The notes beneath the pieces are model-generated. The model made no database searches. It had not been told where the DNA came from and saw only the letters and a program-made list of their open reading frames with translations. 64,000 bases of DNA. Source: Caballeronia sordidicola. GTDB lineage: Bacteria > Pseudomonadota > Gammaproteobacteria > Burkholderiales > Burkholderiaceae. The number at the start of each line of letters is the position of its first letter. Position 1 is the stretch's first letter. The stretch spans positions 62,001 through 126,000 of the forward strand of contig NZ_JNFG01000017.1 of assembly GCF_000729995.1 (NCBI RefSeq), written 5' to 3'. The translations under genes and the position numbers were made by a program. Shown here piece by piece: positions 26,150-35,776 of the stretch.

Positions 26150-27808
26150 TCAATCCGAGTCATAAACCGCCGTCCCGCGCGTCTCCTTAACAAACAGCAT
26201 CCCGATCACGAACGCCGCCAAGGCGATCACAATCGGATACCACAGCCCCGAGAAAATATTCCCCTTCGCGGCCACGATAGCGAACGCCGTCGCCGGCAAG
26301 AACCCGCCGAACCAGCCATTGCCGATGTGATAAGGCAGCGACATCGACGTGTACCGGATCCGCGCCGGGAACATCTCAACGAGCATCGCGGCGATAGGCC
26401 CATAAACCATCGTCACGAAGATCATCATGATGGTCAGGATCACAATAGCCATCGTCCAGTTGATCAGCGCCGGATCAGCTTTCGCCGGATAACCCGCCGA
26501 CTTCAGCGTGCCAGCCAGCGTTTTGTCGAACGCGGCGCCCTGGGCCTTCGCATCGGCGGCCTTGCCGTCATACGTATCCACCACGGTGTCGCCCACCTTG
26601 ACCTGCGCGATCGTCCCGGCCGGAGCCGCCACGTTCTCGTAGTTCAAACCGGCCTTCGACAACGCGCTCTTGGCAATATCGCAGGAGGTCGTGAACTTCG
26701 ATGTTCCCACCGGGTTGAACTGGAACGAACACTCGTCCGGATTGGCAATCACGCTGATCGGCGCCTTCAAGGTCGCGGCTTCCAGCGTCGGATTTGTGTA
26801 GTGAGCCAGCGCGTGGAAGAGCGGGAAGTACGACAGCGCGGCAATCAGGCACCCAGCCATGATGATCGGCTTGCGCCCGATCTTGTCCGACAGCGACCCG
26901 AAGAACAGGAAGAACGGCGTCCCGATCAACAACGCCACCGCCACCATGATGTTCGCGCTGGTGCCATCAACCTTCAGCGTCTGCGTCAGGAAAAACAGCG
27001 TGTAGAACTGGCCCGTATACCAAACAACGGCCTGTCCCATCGTCAGCCCGAACAGCGCGAGCAGCACGATCTTCAGGTTCTTCCACTGCCCAAACGCTTC
27101 GGTCAGCGGCGCTTTCGACGTCTTGCCTTCCGCCTTGATGCGCTCGAACACAGGCGATTCATGCAGCTTCATCCGGATCCACACGGACACAAGAAGCAGC
27201 AGGATCGACACAAGGAACGGTACACGCCAGCCCCACGCACCGAACTTTTCCTCACCAACAGAACTCCGTACCAGCAAGATCACGATCAGCGAGATGAAAA
27301 GCCCAAGCGTAGCCGTCGTCTGGATCCACGCGGTCCATGCGCCGCGCTTGTTGGCGGGCGCATGTTCAGCGACGTAAGTTGCCGCGCCACCGTACTCCCC
27401 GCCGAGCGCGAGCCCTTGCAGCAGCCGCATCGCGATGAAGAGCACAGGCGCGGCTATCCCGATCGTGCCGTACCCCGGCAGCAGCCCGACCACGAACGTC
27501 GACAGACCCATGATCACGATGGTCACAAGGAACGTGTACTTGCGCCCGACCATATCGCCGAGACGCCCGAAAACAATCGCGCCGAACGGCCGCACGGCAA
27601 AACCCGCCGCAAAGCCGAGCAAGGTAAAGATGAAAGCAGCAGTCGGATTGACGCCGGAGAAGAACGTCCTGCTTATATAGATGGCAAGCGAGCCCGCCAG
27701 ATAAAAGTCGTACCACTCGAATACCGTGCCTAGCGATGACGCGAAAATCACGCGCCGCTCTTCGCTCGTCATCGGTGCGTGGGAAATGCGCCCCTCGACC
27801 GTTGCCAT
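26150..27808 (-). CDS. MFS transporter, metabolite:H+ symporter family
   Basis: This 552-residue, 12-segment inner-membrane transporter belongs to the MHS group (ProP/ShiA/KgtP relatives), as shown by GTVFEWYDFYLAGSLA near residues 27-42, GRLGDMVGRKY, LQGLALGGEYGG and LSDKIGRKP. The substrate is unknown. It is about 100 residues longer than usual because of a soluble loop between helices 9 and 10 with two Cys residues (DECSFQF, TSCDIAK). AGGAGA precedes the ATG at 27808; a longer frame to 27865 lacks support. It lies downstream of a two-component system on the same strand, 227 bp away. Confidence 0.9.
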   Translation of the reverse strand: MATVEGRISHAPMTSEERRVIFASSLGTVFEWYDFYLAGSLAIYISRTFFSGVNPTAAFIFTLLGFAAGFAVRPFGAIVFGRLGDMVGRKYTFLVTIVIMGLSTFVVGLLPGYGTIGIAAPVLFIAMRLLQGLALGGEYGGAATYVAEHAPANKRGAWTAWIQTTATLGLFISLIVILLVRSSVGEEKFGAWGWRVPFLVSILLLLVSVWIRMKLHESPVFERIKAEGKTSKAPLTEAFGQWKNLKIVLLALFGLTMGQAVVWYTGQFYTLFFLTQTLKVDGTSANIMVAVALLIGTPFFLFFGSLSDKIGRKPIIMAGCLIAALSYFPLFHALAHYTNPTLEAATLKAPISVIANPDECSFQFNPVGTSKFTTSCDIAKSALSKAGLNYENVAAPAGTIAQVKVGDTVVDTYDGKAADAKAQGAAFDKTLAGTLKSAGYPAKADPALINWTMAIVILTIMMIFVTMVYGPIAAMLVEMFPARIRYTSMSLPYHIGNGWFGGFLPATAFAIVAAKGNIFSGLWYPIVIALAAFVIGMLFVKETRGTAVYDSD

Positions 27809-28035
27809 GAAGTCGTCTCCTGTATGGATCTTTGAATGGCATCTGCGGATAGCAGCGCCGTGCAACGATTATTGGAGGGAAAACTTACGGCGTTCTGACG
27901 CGGAAGGGGTCCGCGCTAAGACGCTTTCTTATCTTCTTATTGATCTAAATGCTTCAAATACGCTTTCTTCTATCTCAATAAGTTAGCTAACATCCGTTTA
28001 AATTGGCTCTTGAAGAAATGCCGGGCAGGCTTCGA

Positions 28036-29613
28036 TCAGGGTTTGTCCCGGGCAGGATAAACCCGCTGCAAGCCCACCCGGACAAGCGTTCCGGCTTGTC
28101 GCGGCGCTTCGTTGTACACGTGATCGTCTATATCGAGAGTGCCGCCGTGCATGATCGCGATCTCTCGGACGATGGCAAGACCGAGTCCGCTGCCATCGCC
28201 TTCACGCCCAAGAATGCGATAGAACCTCTCCACCACACGCGTGCGTTCCGCTTCAGGAATGCCCAATCCCGTGTCTTCCACTTCGAGAAAGACGTGCCGC
28301 GTGTCGGACTCGTCGGTGCGCACCCGGACCGTGATCCGGCCTCCGGGCGGGGTGTAGCGAATGGCGTTATCGATAAGATTCGACAGCATTTCGCGCAACA
28401 TCACTGCGTTGCCTTCAACCTCGACCGGATGCGGCGGCTCCTCGTAACCAATGTCCATCCGTTTAGCCAATGCCGCCTGCACCCAGTCGCGAACGGCGAG
28501 CCGCGCGAGATCGGTCAACTCCACGCGCGAGAAAATCTGCCCCGACATCCGGTTCTCCGCCCGAGCCAACGCGAGCAGTTGCGTCACCAGTCGCGCCGCG
28601 TGCTCGGAGCTCGTCGCAATCTGTTCAAGCGAGCGCTGCACTTCCGCCGATACATCCTGCCGCAACGCAAGCTCTGCCTGCGTCCTCAAGCCCGCGAGCG
28701 GCGTTTTCATCTGATGCGCGGCGTCGGCTATGAACCGCTTCTGCAACTGCATGTTCTGCTCGAGCCGGTTGAGTAGATCGTTGAACGATGCCACCAATGG
28801 CGCGATTTCCGGCGGCGCGCGGCTGGCTTCGAGCGGCGAAAGATCATCGGGACGCCGGGCGCGAATATTCGCTTGCAGCGCATGCAGCGGCGCGAGCCCG
28901 CGCGACAACCCGAACCAGACCAGCACGATAGCTAGCGGCAAGATCACGAACTGCGGCAGGATCACGCCCTTGATGATGTCGTTAGCCAACTGGCTGCGTT
29001 TATCGAGCGTCTCGGCCACTTGGACCAGCACCGGTTGAGAGAGCGTCGGCGCTTCCACCGTCGTATAAGCGATGCGAATGTCGTTGCCGCGCAGCACATC
29101 GTCACGAAACTCCACGATGCCGGGCTGCGGCCGGTCATCGTCGTGGGGCAAGGGCATATCGGCGTCGCCACCTACCAGTTCACCACGCGTACCCAGTACC
29201 TGGAAAAACACGCTGTCCACGTTATCCGCGCGCAGGAAGTCGCGCGTGGCGTTCGGCAGCCGCAATTCGGCGACGCCGTTCACCGGCGCGATCTGCCGTG
29301 CGAGCACGTAGGCATCCGTCTCCAGCGCGCGGTCGAACGGCCCGTTGGCAATCGACTTGGCGACGAGATACGTGACCGCAATACTCATGGGCCACAAAAG
29401 CAGCAGCGGCGCGAGCATCCAGTCCAGGATCTCCCCGAATAGCGAACGCGGCGCTGGCTCGCCGTCGGGCTCGAGCTCGTCGGGCGGCGCGAACGGATTC
29501 GCGTAACGCGCGTCGCGGGAAGCGTCGGGATCGGCTTCGGGCAAATCGGGCGAAAGGGGTGACAGCTCGCGCAACGCCGGAGCGGCGCGCTCGGGGGACG
29601 CTGGCGAGCCCAT
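28036..29613 (-). CDS. sensor histidine kinase, TctE/QseC type
   Basis: This 525-residue membrane kinase has a Pro-rich cytosolic start (1-60), helix 1 (about 66-86), a periplasmic sensor of about 130 residues resembling the 2CSK_N domain, helix 2 (about 217-235), HisKA with the phospho-acceptor His300 in AAHQMKTPLAG, and an HATPase domain with NLIDNAIRYTPPGG, EDTGLGIPE and GSGLGLAIV. It should phosphorylate the response regulator encoded 24 bp upstream on the same strand. The start at 29613 lacks a strong ribosome binding site. TctE-like kinases often respond to carboxylates, which is only a hint here. Confidence 0.92.
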   Translation of the reverse strand: MGSPASPERAAPALRELSPLSPDLPEADPDASRDARYANPFAPPDELEPDGEPAPRSLFGEILDWMLAPLLLLWPMSIAVTYLVAKSIANGPFDRALETDAYVLARQIAPVNGVAELRLPNATRDFLRADNVDSVFFQVLGTRGELVGGDADMPLPHDDDRPQPGIVEFRDDVLRGNDIRIAYTTVEAPTLSQPVLVQVAETLDKRSQLANDIIKGVILPQFVILPLAIVLVWFGLSRGLAPLHALQANIRARRPDDLSPLEASRAPPEIAPLVASFNDLLNRLEQNMQLQKRFIADAAHQMKTPLAGLRTQAELALRQDVSAEVQRSLEQIATSSEHAARLVTQLLALARAENRMSGQIFSRVELTDLARLAVRDWVQAALAKRMDIGYEEPPHPVEVEGNAVMLREMLSNLIDNAIRYTPPGGRITVRVRTDESDTRHVFLEVEDTGLGIPEAERTRVVERFYRILGREGDGSGLGLAIVREIAIMHGGTLDIDDHVYNEAPRQAGTLVRVGLQRVYPARDKP

Positions 29614-29637
29614 GGCGTAATTACTCGTGGTTACTTG

Positions 29638-30381
29638 CTACTTGTAGTGCGGGCTGGGCGAGACAGGCTCGTCGGTATTTGCCGGGGCAGGCGCTACAGG
29701 AGTGGCCACCGCGGCAACGGCTTTTTCAAGGCTATAGCCTAACCCGCGAACAGTTATGATTCGCGCGCCGCCGGGCTCGATTTTTTTTCTTAGCCGATGG
29801 ACATAGACTTCGATCGCGTTGTTGCTGACTTCCTCGCCCCACTCGCAAAGGTGGTTGACGAGTTGTTCCTTCGACACCAGCCGGCCAACCCGTTGCAGCA
29901 GGACTTCAAGCACGCCGAGTTCGCGCGCGGATAACTCGATCACCTGGTCGTTGATGGACGCAATGCGCCCGACCTGATCGAACGCGAGCGCGCCATGTTT
30001 GACGACCGTGGGGCCGCCGCCCGCGCCGCGCCGGGTAAGGGCGCGCACGCGGGCTTCGAGTTCGTTCAGCGCGAACGGTTTGGCCATGTAGTCATCGGCG
30101 CCGAGGTCGAGGCCCTTGACGCGTTCGTCGACACTGTCGGCGGCCGTCAGGATGAGCACGGGCATCTGGGAATTGCGGGCTCTGAGGCGTCTCAGGACCT
30201 CCAGGCCGGACATCATCGGCAGGCCCAGATCGAGGATCAAAAGGTCGAAAGTTTGTAGCGACAGCGCGTTGTCCGCGTCCACGCCGTGGCGCACGTGATC
30301 CACGGCATAGCCCGATTGGCGGAGTGATCGAATGAGACCGTCCGCGAGTATGCTGTCGTCTTCGGCAATGAGGATTCGCAT
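29638..30381 (-). CDS. OmpR-family response regulator, TctD/QseB type
   Basis: This 247-residue protein has a receiver domain at 1-115 with acidic Asp8/Asp9, phospho-acceptor Asp51 (LILDLGLP) and Lys101 (MAKPF), and an OmpR winged helix at about 127-222 with ELSARELGVLEVLLQ and NNAIEVYVHRLRKKI. It should act on promoters under control of the kinase encoded just downstream. The start at 30381 gives the canonical MRILIAEDD; a longer frame adds 26 unrelated residues. It is divergent from recA. The 25-residue tail is Ala/Pro-rich. Confidence 0.93.
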   Translation of the reverse strand: MRILIAEDDSILADGLIRSLRQSGYAVDHVRHGVDADNALSLQTFDLLILDLGLPMMSGLEVLRRLRARNSQMPVLILTAADSVDERVKGLDLGADDYMAKPFALNELEARVRALTRRGAGGGPTVVKHGALAFDQVGRIASINDQVIELSARELGVLEVLLQRVGRLVSKEQLVNHLCEWGEEVSNNAIEVYVHRLRKKIEPGGARIITVRGLGYSLEKAVAAVATPVAPAPANTDEPVSPSPHYK

Positions 30382-30511
30382 CGTAGTGTGCGCAAAAAGC
30401 ATTGCCGGCACCGCAATTCGCCCGGCGCGGCGGTCTCCAGGTGTAGTGGTGTCCCGCATGGGTCGAACGTGGCGCTGAAACTACGCGCTTCGATCGGACT
30501 TGCAAAAACAC

Positions 30512-30527
30512 CTGTTTTTTTATACAG
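30512..30527 (+). promoter_or_regulatory. LexA (SOS) box upstream of recA
   Basis: CTGTTTTTTTATACAG matches the LexA consensus CTGT-N8-ACAG perfectly and overlaps the likely promoter about 80 bp before the recA start. This implies repression by LexA and induction by DNA damage. Confidence 0.92.
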
Positions 30528-30607
30528 TGTCTGCAGCAGTGCGCCCAACCGGAAAAAAGTCCCAAGGGCATGCGCCAGACGCCGTTCATCATAGCAAAGG
30601 ACGATTC

Positions 30608-31684
30608 ATGGAAGATAGCAAGAAAGGCCCGGGCGGGATGTCTGCAGAGAAGAGCAAGGCGCTTGCCGTCGCGCTCGCGCAGATCGAGAAGCAATTCGGC
30701 AAGGGGTCGATCATGCGACTCGGCGCTGGCGAAGCCATTGAAGACATTCAAGTGGTGTCGACCGGTTCGCTCGGACTGGATATTGCATTGGGCGTCGGCG
30801 GCTTGCCGCGTGGACGCGTAGTGGAAATCTACGGTCCGGAATCGTCGGGCAAGACCACGCTGGCGCTGCAAGTGATTGCGGAGATGCAGAAGGTCGGCGG
30901 CACTGCAGCGTTTATTGACGCGGAACACGCGCTCGACATCGCTTACGCGCAAAAGCTTGGCGTGAGTCCGTCGGACCTCCTGATCTCGCAGCCGGACACG
31001 GGCGAGCAAGCGCTGGAAATCTGCGACGCACTCGTGCGCTCGGGTTCCATCGACATGATCGTGATCGACTCGGTCGCGGCCCTAGTGCCGAAGGCTGAAA
31101 TCGAAGGCGAAATGGGCGATTCGCTGCCTGGTTTGCAAGCACGTTTGATGTCGCAGGCGTTGCGCAAGCTGACCGGCACGATCAAGCGTACGAACTGCCT
31201 GGTGATCTTCATCAACCAGATCCGCATGAAGATTGGCGTGATGTTCGGCAATCCGGAAACCACCACGGGTGGTAACGCGCTGAAGTTCTACGCATCGGTG
31301 CGCCTGGACATTCGCCGTATTGGTTCGATCAAGAAGAACGACGAAGTGATCGGCAACGAAACCCGCGTGAAGGTGGTGAAGAACAAGGTTGCGCCGCCGT
31401 TCCGCGAAGCCATCTTCGACATCCTCTACGGCGAAGGAATCTCGCGTCAGGGTGAAATCATCGACTTGGGCGTGCAAGCCAAGCTGGTTGATAAAGCCGG
31501 CGCCTGGTACAGCTATAACGGCGAACGGATTGGTCAAGGTAAGGACAACGCACGCGAATTCCTGCGTGAGAATCCTGAAATGGCGCGTGAAATCGAAAAT
31601 CGGATTCGCGAATCGCTGGGCGTCAATGCAATGGCCGACGCGGTTGCACCGGGTGTTGCCGAAGTGGCGGATGAAGAAGAATGA
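30608..31684 (+). CDS. recA: recombinase RecA
   Basis: RecA forms filaments on single-stranded DNA, drives strand exchange and triggers LexA self-cleavage. The 358 residues include Walker A GPESSGKT at 76-83, a Walker B-type strand [10 protein letters not shown] and the DNA-binding loop 2 region [20 protein letters not shown]. The C-terminal tail is acidic (EVADEEE), as usual. The ATG at 30608 gives a short Lys/Gly leader before the conserved [20 protein letters not shown]. The LexA box lies upstream and recX begins 20 bp downstream, probably in the same transcript. Confidence 0.98.
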   Translation: MEDSKKGPGGMSAEKSKALAVALAQIEKQFGKGSIMRLGAGEAIEDIQVVSTGSLGLDIALGVGGLPRGRVVEIYGPESSGKTTLALQVIAEMQKVGGTAAFIDAEHALDIAYAQKLGVSPSDLLISQPDTGEQALEICDALVRSGSIDMIVIDSVAALVPKAEIEGEMGDSLPGLQARLMSQALRKLTGTIKRTNCLVIFINQIRMKIGVMFGNPETTTGGNALKFYASVRLDIRRIGSIKKNDEVIGNETRVKVVKNKVAPPFREAIFDILYGEGISRQGEIIDLGVQAKLVDKAGAWYSYNGERIGQGKDNAREFLRENPEMAREIENRIRESLGVNAMADAVAPGVAEVADEEE

Positions 31685-31703
31685 GTTTTAGGCGGTAAAG
31701 ATT

Positions 31704-33335
31704 ATGCGCAGCAAGAGCCGGTTCGGATCGAAGACCGGTCGCGATTCAAATCGTGACGCGGAGCAGGACGTAAAGGAAGATCCGGACGGCTCGAAGTCCA
31801 TAAGCGACGAAGACGAAAGTCTCGGAGCAGAGGAAGGGGTTGATCGCTATGAACGTAGCAGCGATCGATACCGCGCAGCAGCAAGCGAACGCGTCGGTGC
31901 GGAGGGATCTGCGTCGGCGCGTCGTTCGTTTGGAAACAGCTTCTCGAAGAGTGGTGGGGTTTCCGGCGAGAAGAGCGGGGGCGGTGGGTTTAATAAGGGT
32001 GGTGGGTTTTCTAGCGGCAAGAGTGCTGATACTGGAAGTGGCAGTAGCGGTAACAGTAGTTTCGCCAGGAAAAGCAGCTTTGGGCGGCCGGGTGGTTCCA
32101 GTTTGTCATCTGGTGGCAGCAGCAAGGCTGAGGCGATAGCCGCGAGTCTGGAGGCAGCGGGCGAAACCACGCAGCAGGACAGCGAGCCGGTATACGAACG
32201 GTCGAGTGATCGCGCGTTTCCGAAACGTGGATCGTTTGGCGGTGGGGCTTCGGCGCGATCGTCTTCGAATAGTGCGTCGGCAGATGCCCCAGCTGAGTAC
32301 GAACGGTCGAGTGATCGCAGCAAATTTGGACGTGGTGGGTTGTCAGGGCGCAAAGCGGCTAGTCCGGCTTCGCGTGGAAAATCTTCGCCTCAGTCGGCTG
32401 ACGGCGAGGATGTTTTCGAACGATCCACCGACCGACAAACCAGCCGTCGCAATTCGCCAAAGTCGGCAAAACCCGCGGATGAGAACCGCGCTGAAATCTC
32501 GGATATTGCGGTTGCGCCGCAAGTCGACCAGCACCAAAGCGAACCCGTGCAGCCTGATTCGGCTGCGGGATTGGACGCGGTCAATGCAGAGGAGCGCTTG
32601 AAGCGCGCTCGGGCGGTGTTGGAACAGGCACAAGCAGTTGTTCAATCACAGGCCGCGCCTGAAAAAGCAGCCCGCAAATCGCAATCGAAACCCGCGGTTA
32701 TTTCTCCGGGTATCCAGCGAGAAACAGGCATCGACATAGCCGATCCATTCGAGCCCTTCGAACAGTGCGCGCCATCGGCAGCGGATGGGGTTAGCGAAAG
32801 CCAAAACGCCGAAGCGGTTTATACGCGCGGCTCTACCGGTCGCGGCAAAGCCTCCGCAGCCGGCGATTCCAAGCGAAAAGGGCCGCAATTATCGTTACGC
32901 GGCCGTGCGCTGGGTTATTTATCGCGTCGTGAACATAGCCGCACTGAGCTATCCCGCAAGCTGACGCCGCATCTGGGCGAAGGCGATTCCCTCGATACCT
33001 TGCTCGACGCGCTCGAACAAGAAGGGTGGTTATCGAATGAGCGATTTGTGGAGAGTGTCGTTCATCGACGGGGCACTCGTCTTGGCACAAGCCGAATCGT
33101 GCATGAGTTGAAGCGCAACGGTATCGACGAAACGCTGATTCAGGACGCTGGCGCTGAGTTGAACAAAACCGAGCTCACTCGTGCTCGCGAGGTCTGGAGC
33201 AAGAAATTCGCCGATCTGCCGACAACGCCGGCCGAACGCGCGAAACAAGCGCGCTTTCTCGCCACGCGAGGGTTCAACGGCGGAACGATCGTGAAAGTGC
33301 TGAAAGCGGGCGACGACGAATTTATCGACGAATAA
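31704..33335 (+). CDS. recX: regulatory protein RecX with a very long repetitive N-terminal extension
   Basis: RecX binds and dampens RecA filaments. The RecX domain occupies about residues 395-543 (LRGRALGYLSRREHSRTELS, ALEQEGWLSNERFVESVVHR, KQARFLATRGF); that part alone is a normal full RecX. The first 395 or so residues are low-complexity, rich in Ser, Gly, Lys and Arg, and contain YERSSDR at 49-55, 164-170 and 199-205 with variants FERSTDR at 238-244 and YTRGSTG at 373-379. A short helical, Ala/Gln/Glu-rich segment lies near 293-322. The frame is unbroken from ATG 31704, which follows AGGCGGTAAAG. It is 20 bp after recA. Confidence 0.9.
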   Translation: MRSKSRFGSKTGRDSNRDAEQDVKEDPDGSKSISDEDESLGAEEGVDRYERSSDRYRAAASERVGAEGSASARRSFGNSFSKSGGVSGEKSGGGGFNKGGGFSSGKSADTGSGSSGNSSFARKSSFGRPGGSSLSSGGSSKAEAIAASLEAAGETTQQDSEPVYERSSDRAFPKRGSFGGGASARSSSNSASADAPAEYERSSDRSKFGRGGLSGRKAASPASRGKSSPQSADGEDVFERSTDRQTSRRNSPKSAKPADENRAEISDIAVAPQVDQHQSEPVQPDSAAGLDAVNAEERLKRARAVLEQAQAVVQSQAAPEKAARKSQSKPAVISPGIQRETGIDIADPFEPFEQCAPSAADGVSESQNAEAVYTRGSTGRGKASAAGDSKRKGPQLSLRGRALGYLSRREHSRTELSRKLTPHLGEGDSLDTLLDALEQEGWLSNERFVESVVHRRGTRLGTSRIVHELKRNGIDETLIQDAGAELNKTELTRAREVWSKKFADLPTTPAERAKQARFLATRGFNGGTIVKVLKAGDDEFIDE

Positions 33336-33587
33336 GCGCTGCCGTTCATTGGCAGCAACGCCCAAAGTGAAACCTCAACACCCACCCCAAAAGCACAAAC
33401 AAAAACCCCAATCCCGACGTTGAGCGAAATCCCCCACCGCCGCGTACCCTGGCGAAACAAACCCGAAACAAACCCCCACCCAAGCCTGCGCATTGCCCCT
33501 CAAGCTTCCCCGCGGCAACTCGGTCCGGCTGAAAATGGCCAGTATGGTAAAATTTCGGCGTTTTCTCATTCCGGCCTTCCTCTGCAC

Positions 33588-34277
33588 ATGCCGCTTTCTC
33601 CGCCCGTTTCCCGACAGTTGCGCCATCGCCGCGCGATTCGAATGGAAGCGTTTGAGCGTCAAGATGGCTTGTGGGATATCGAAGCCTGTCTAACCGATGA
33701 AAAGCCGCGCGACGTCAAACTCGCGTCGGGCGTCCGGCCTCAAGGCCTGCCGATCCATGAACTCTGGCTGCGCATCACTATCGACCGCACGTTCAATATC
33801 GTCGACGCCGAAGCGGCTTCCGAGTGGGCTCCGTATGCGGGTCTGTGTGCAGCATCGAACTCCGCGTACCGCGCACTCATCGGCCTCAATCTTGTGCAAA
33901 ATTTCCGTCGTGAATCCAGCCGTTTGCTGGCCGGAACGACCGGTTGCACGCATATCACTGAACTCTGCGCCGTGTTGCCCACAGCCGCCATCCAGGCATT
34001 CGCCGGCGAAGTGTGGAACACCGAAACAGGCGGCGCGCCCGGTGAACCATCGGATAGTTCAGCGAGCACAGAAGCAAGCACAGCAGCCGGAAACAAAACC
34101 GACAAACCCCCATTCCAGCTTGGCCGTTGCAACGCATTGCGTTTCGACGGTGAAGCCGTTCGACAATATTATCCGCGCTGGTTCGGCCATGCGCCCCGTG
34201 GCGCGGCAGACCGGATGGCGGATCAGGACAACTCCAGAAAGGCCGGAAGCGAAGTGGAGCCGGCTCAGCGAAATTAA
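33588..34277 (+). CDS. DUF2889 domain protein
   Basis: This 229-residue cytosolic protein of unknown function has a DUF2889 region at about 1-150 (RRAIRMEAFERQDGLWDIEA, GLPIHELWLRITIDRTFNI and GCTHITELCAVLPTAAIQA). The His/Cys pair in GCTHITEL and the conserved Asp/Glu residues suggest a catalytic or metal role, but none is established. The ATG at 33588 begins the conserved domain; the longer frame to 33420 runs through promoter-like DNA with TAAAAT at 33548-33553. The C-terminus is variable and Ser/Ala-rich. Confidence 0.8.
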   Translation: MPLSPPVSRQLRHRRAIRMEAFERQDGLWDIEACLTDEKPRDVKLASGVRPQGLPIHELWLRITIDRTFNIVDAEAASEWAPYAGLCAASNSAYRALIGLNLVQNFRRESSRLLAGTTGCTHITELCAVLPTAAIQAFAGEVWNTETGGAPGEPSDSSASTEASTAAGNKTDKPPFQLGRCNALRFDGEAVRQYYPRWFGHAPRGAADRMADQDNSRKAGSEVEPAQRN

Positions 34278-34477
34278 GCGAATTCAAGCGGACTTAGTAG
34301 CAGACCCTAAGCGAAATTAGCAAGAGCAGGTTCCCAGAACTGGCCGACCAGGAAACATCAGCATGACTCCGGGCGCGCTTACTTTTCACGCCGGAAGCAA
34401 CGCTCAACGTAATCCAAGTAATCCTTTAATCCACGTAATCGAAGTTCAATCCAACTCTCAGACTGAAGGAATCACGC

Positions 34478-35644
34478 ATGAAGATTCACGAGTACCAGGG
34501 AAAGGAAATCCTGCGGAAGTTCGGCGTCGCGGTCCCGCGCGGCAAGCCCGTGTTCTCGGTGGACGATGCGGTCAAGGCCGCTGAAGAGCTGGGCGGCCCG
34601 GTATGGGTCGTCAAGGCTCAGATTCACGCTGGCGGTCGCGGTAAGGGCGGCGGCGTGAAGGTTGCAAAGACGCTGGACCAGGTTCGCGAATATTCGAACC
34701 AGATCCTCGGCATGCAACTCGTCACGCACCAGACCGGCCCTGAAGGCCAAAAGGTGAACCGCCTGCTGATCGAAGAAGGCGCGGACATCAAGAAGGAACT
34801 GTACATCGGCCTCGTGCTCGACCGTATCACGCAAAAAGTCGTGGTGATGGCATCGAGCGAAGGCGGCATGGACATTGAAGAAGTCGCGGAAAAGACGCCG
34901 GAACTGCTGCATAAGTTCGCCGTCGAGCCGTCGACGGGTCTGCAAGACGCAGACGCCGACGACCTCTCGCGCAAGATCGGCATTCCGGAAGGCTCGATCC
35001 CGCAAGCACGCGCAATCCTGCAAGGCCTGTACAAGGCATTCTGGGAAACGGACGCATCGCTGGCGGAAATCAACCCGCTGATCGTCACCGGCGACGGCAA
35101 GGTGATCGCACTGGACGCCAAGTTCAACTTCGACGCCAACGCGCTGTTCCGTCACCCGGACATCGTCGCGTATCGCGATGTCGACGAAGAAGATCCGGCT
35201 GAAGTGGAAGCATCGAAGTTCGATCTGGCCTACATCTCGCTCGATGGCAACATCGGCTGCCTGGTGAACGGCGCCGGCCTGGCAATGGCCACCATGGACA
35301 CGATCAAGCTGTTCGGCGGCGAGCCGGCCAACTTCCTCGACGTGGGCGGCGGTGCTACGACGGAAAAGGTCACGGAAGCCTTCAAGATCATGTTGAAGAA
35401 CCCGGGCCTCAAGGCAATCCTCGTGAATATTTTCGGCGGCATCATGCGCTGCGATGTGATCGCGGAAGGCGTGATCGAAGCGTCGAAGGCCGTGTCGCTG
35501 AAGGTGCCTCTGGTCGTGCGCATGAAGGGCACGAACGAAGATCTCGGCAAGAAGATGCTGGCGGATTCAGGCTTGCCGATCATCGCGGCCGACAGCATGG
35601 AAGAAGCTGCGCAGAAGGTTGTTGCAGCAGCCGAGGGCAAGTAA
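34478..35644 (+). CDS. sucC: succinyl-CoA synthetase (ADP-forming), beta subunit
   Basis: SucC and SucD interconvert succinyl-CoA and succinate with substrate-level phosphorylation in the TCA cycle. The 388 residues have the ATP-grasp N-terminus [20 protein letters not shown], the [15 protein letters not shown] loop and the C-terminal [16 protein letters not shown] ligase segment. GAAGGA lies before the ATG. sucD follows after an unusually long 132-bp spacer. Confidence 0.98.
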   Translation: MKIHEYQGKEILRKFGVAVPRGKPVFSVDDAVKAAEELGGPVWVVKAQIHAGGRGKGGGVKVAKTLDQVREYSNQILGMQLVTHQTGPEGQKVNRLLIEEGADIKKELYIGLVLDRITQKVVVMASSEGGMDIEEVAEKTPELLHKFAVEPSTGLQDADADDLSRKIGIPEGSIPQARAILQGLYKAFWETDASLAEINPLIVTGDGKVIALDAKFNFDANALFRHPDIVAYRDVDEEDPAEVEASKFDLAYISLDGNIGCLVNGAGLAMATMDTIKLFGGEPANFLDVGGGATTEKVTEAFKIMLKNPGLKAILVNIFGGIMRCDVIAEGVIEASKAVSLKVPLVVRMKGTNEDLGKKMLADSGLPIIAADSMEEAAQKVVAAAEGK

Positions 35645-35719
35645 TCCGCGTTGTTTAGTTAAACACCACACCGGATTACGAGCGTTCCACCAGATACGAA
35701 AGGCTGCGCTTTTAGCTGC

Positions 35720-35738
35720 GTGCTTTGAAACAAGGCAC
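35720..35738 (+). other. hairpin in the sucC-sucD spacer
   Basis: GTGCTTTG and CAAGGCAC can pair as 8 bp with a 3-nt AAA loop and one wobble. There is no U tail, so it is not an intrinsic terminator. It may stabilise or set processing of the mRNA between the two subunit genes. Confidence 0.5.
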
Positions 35739-35776
35739 GAGGGCTAGAAGCGACGTCGACGAACAGAGGTCACACT

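Noticed and set aside
26327..27733. 468-codon plus-strand ORF opposite the MFS gene
   Set aside because: Arg/His/Gln-rich shadow of a clear 12-helix transporter.
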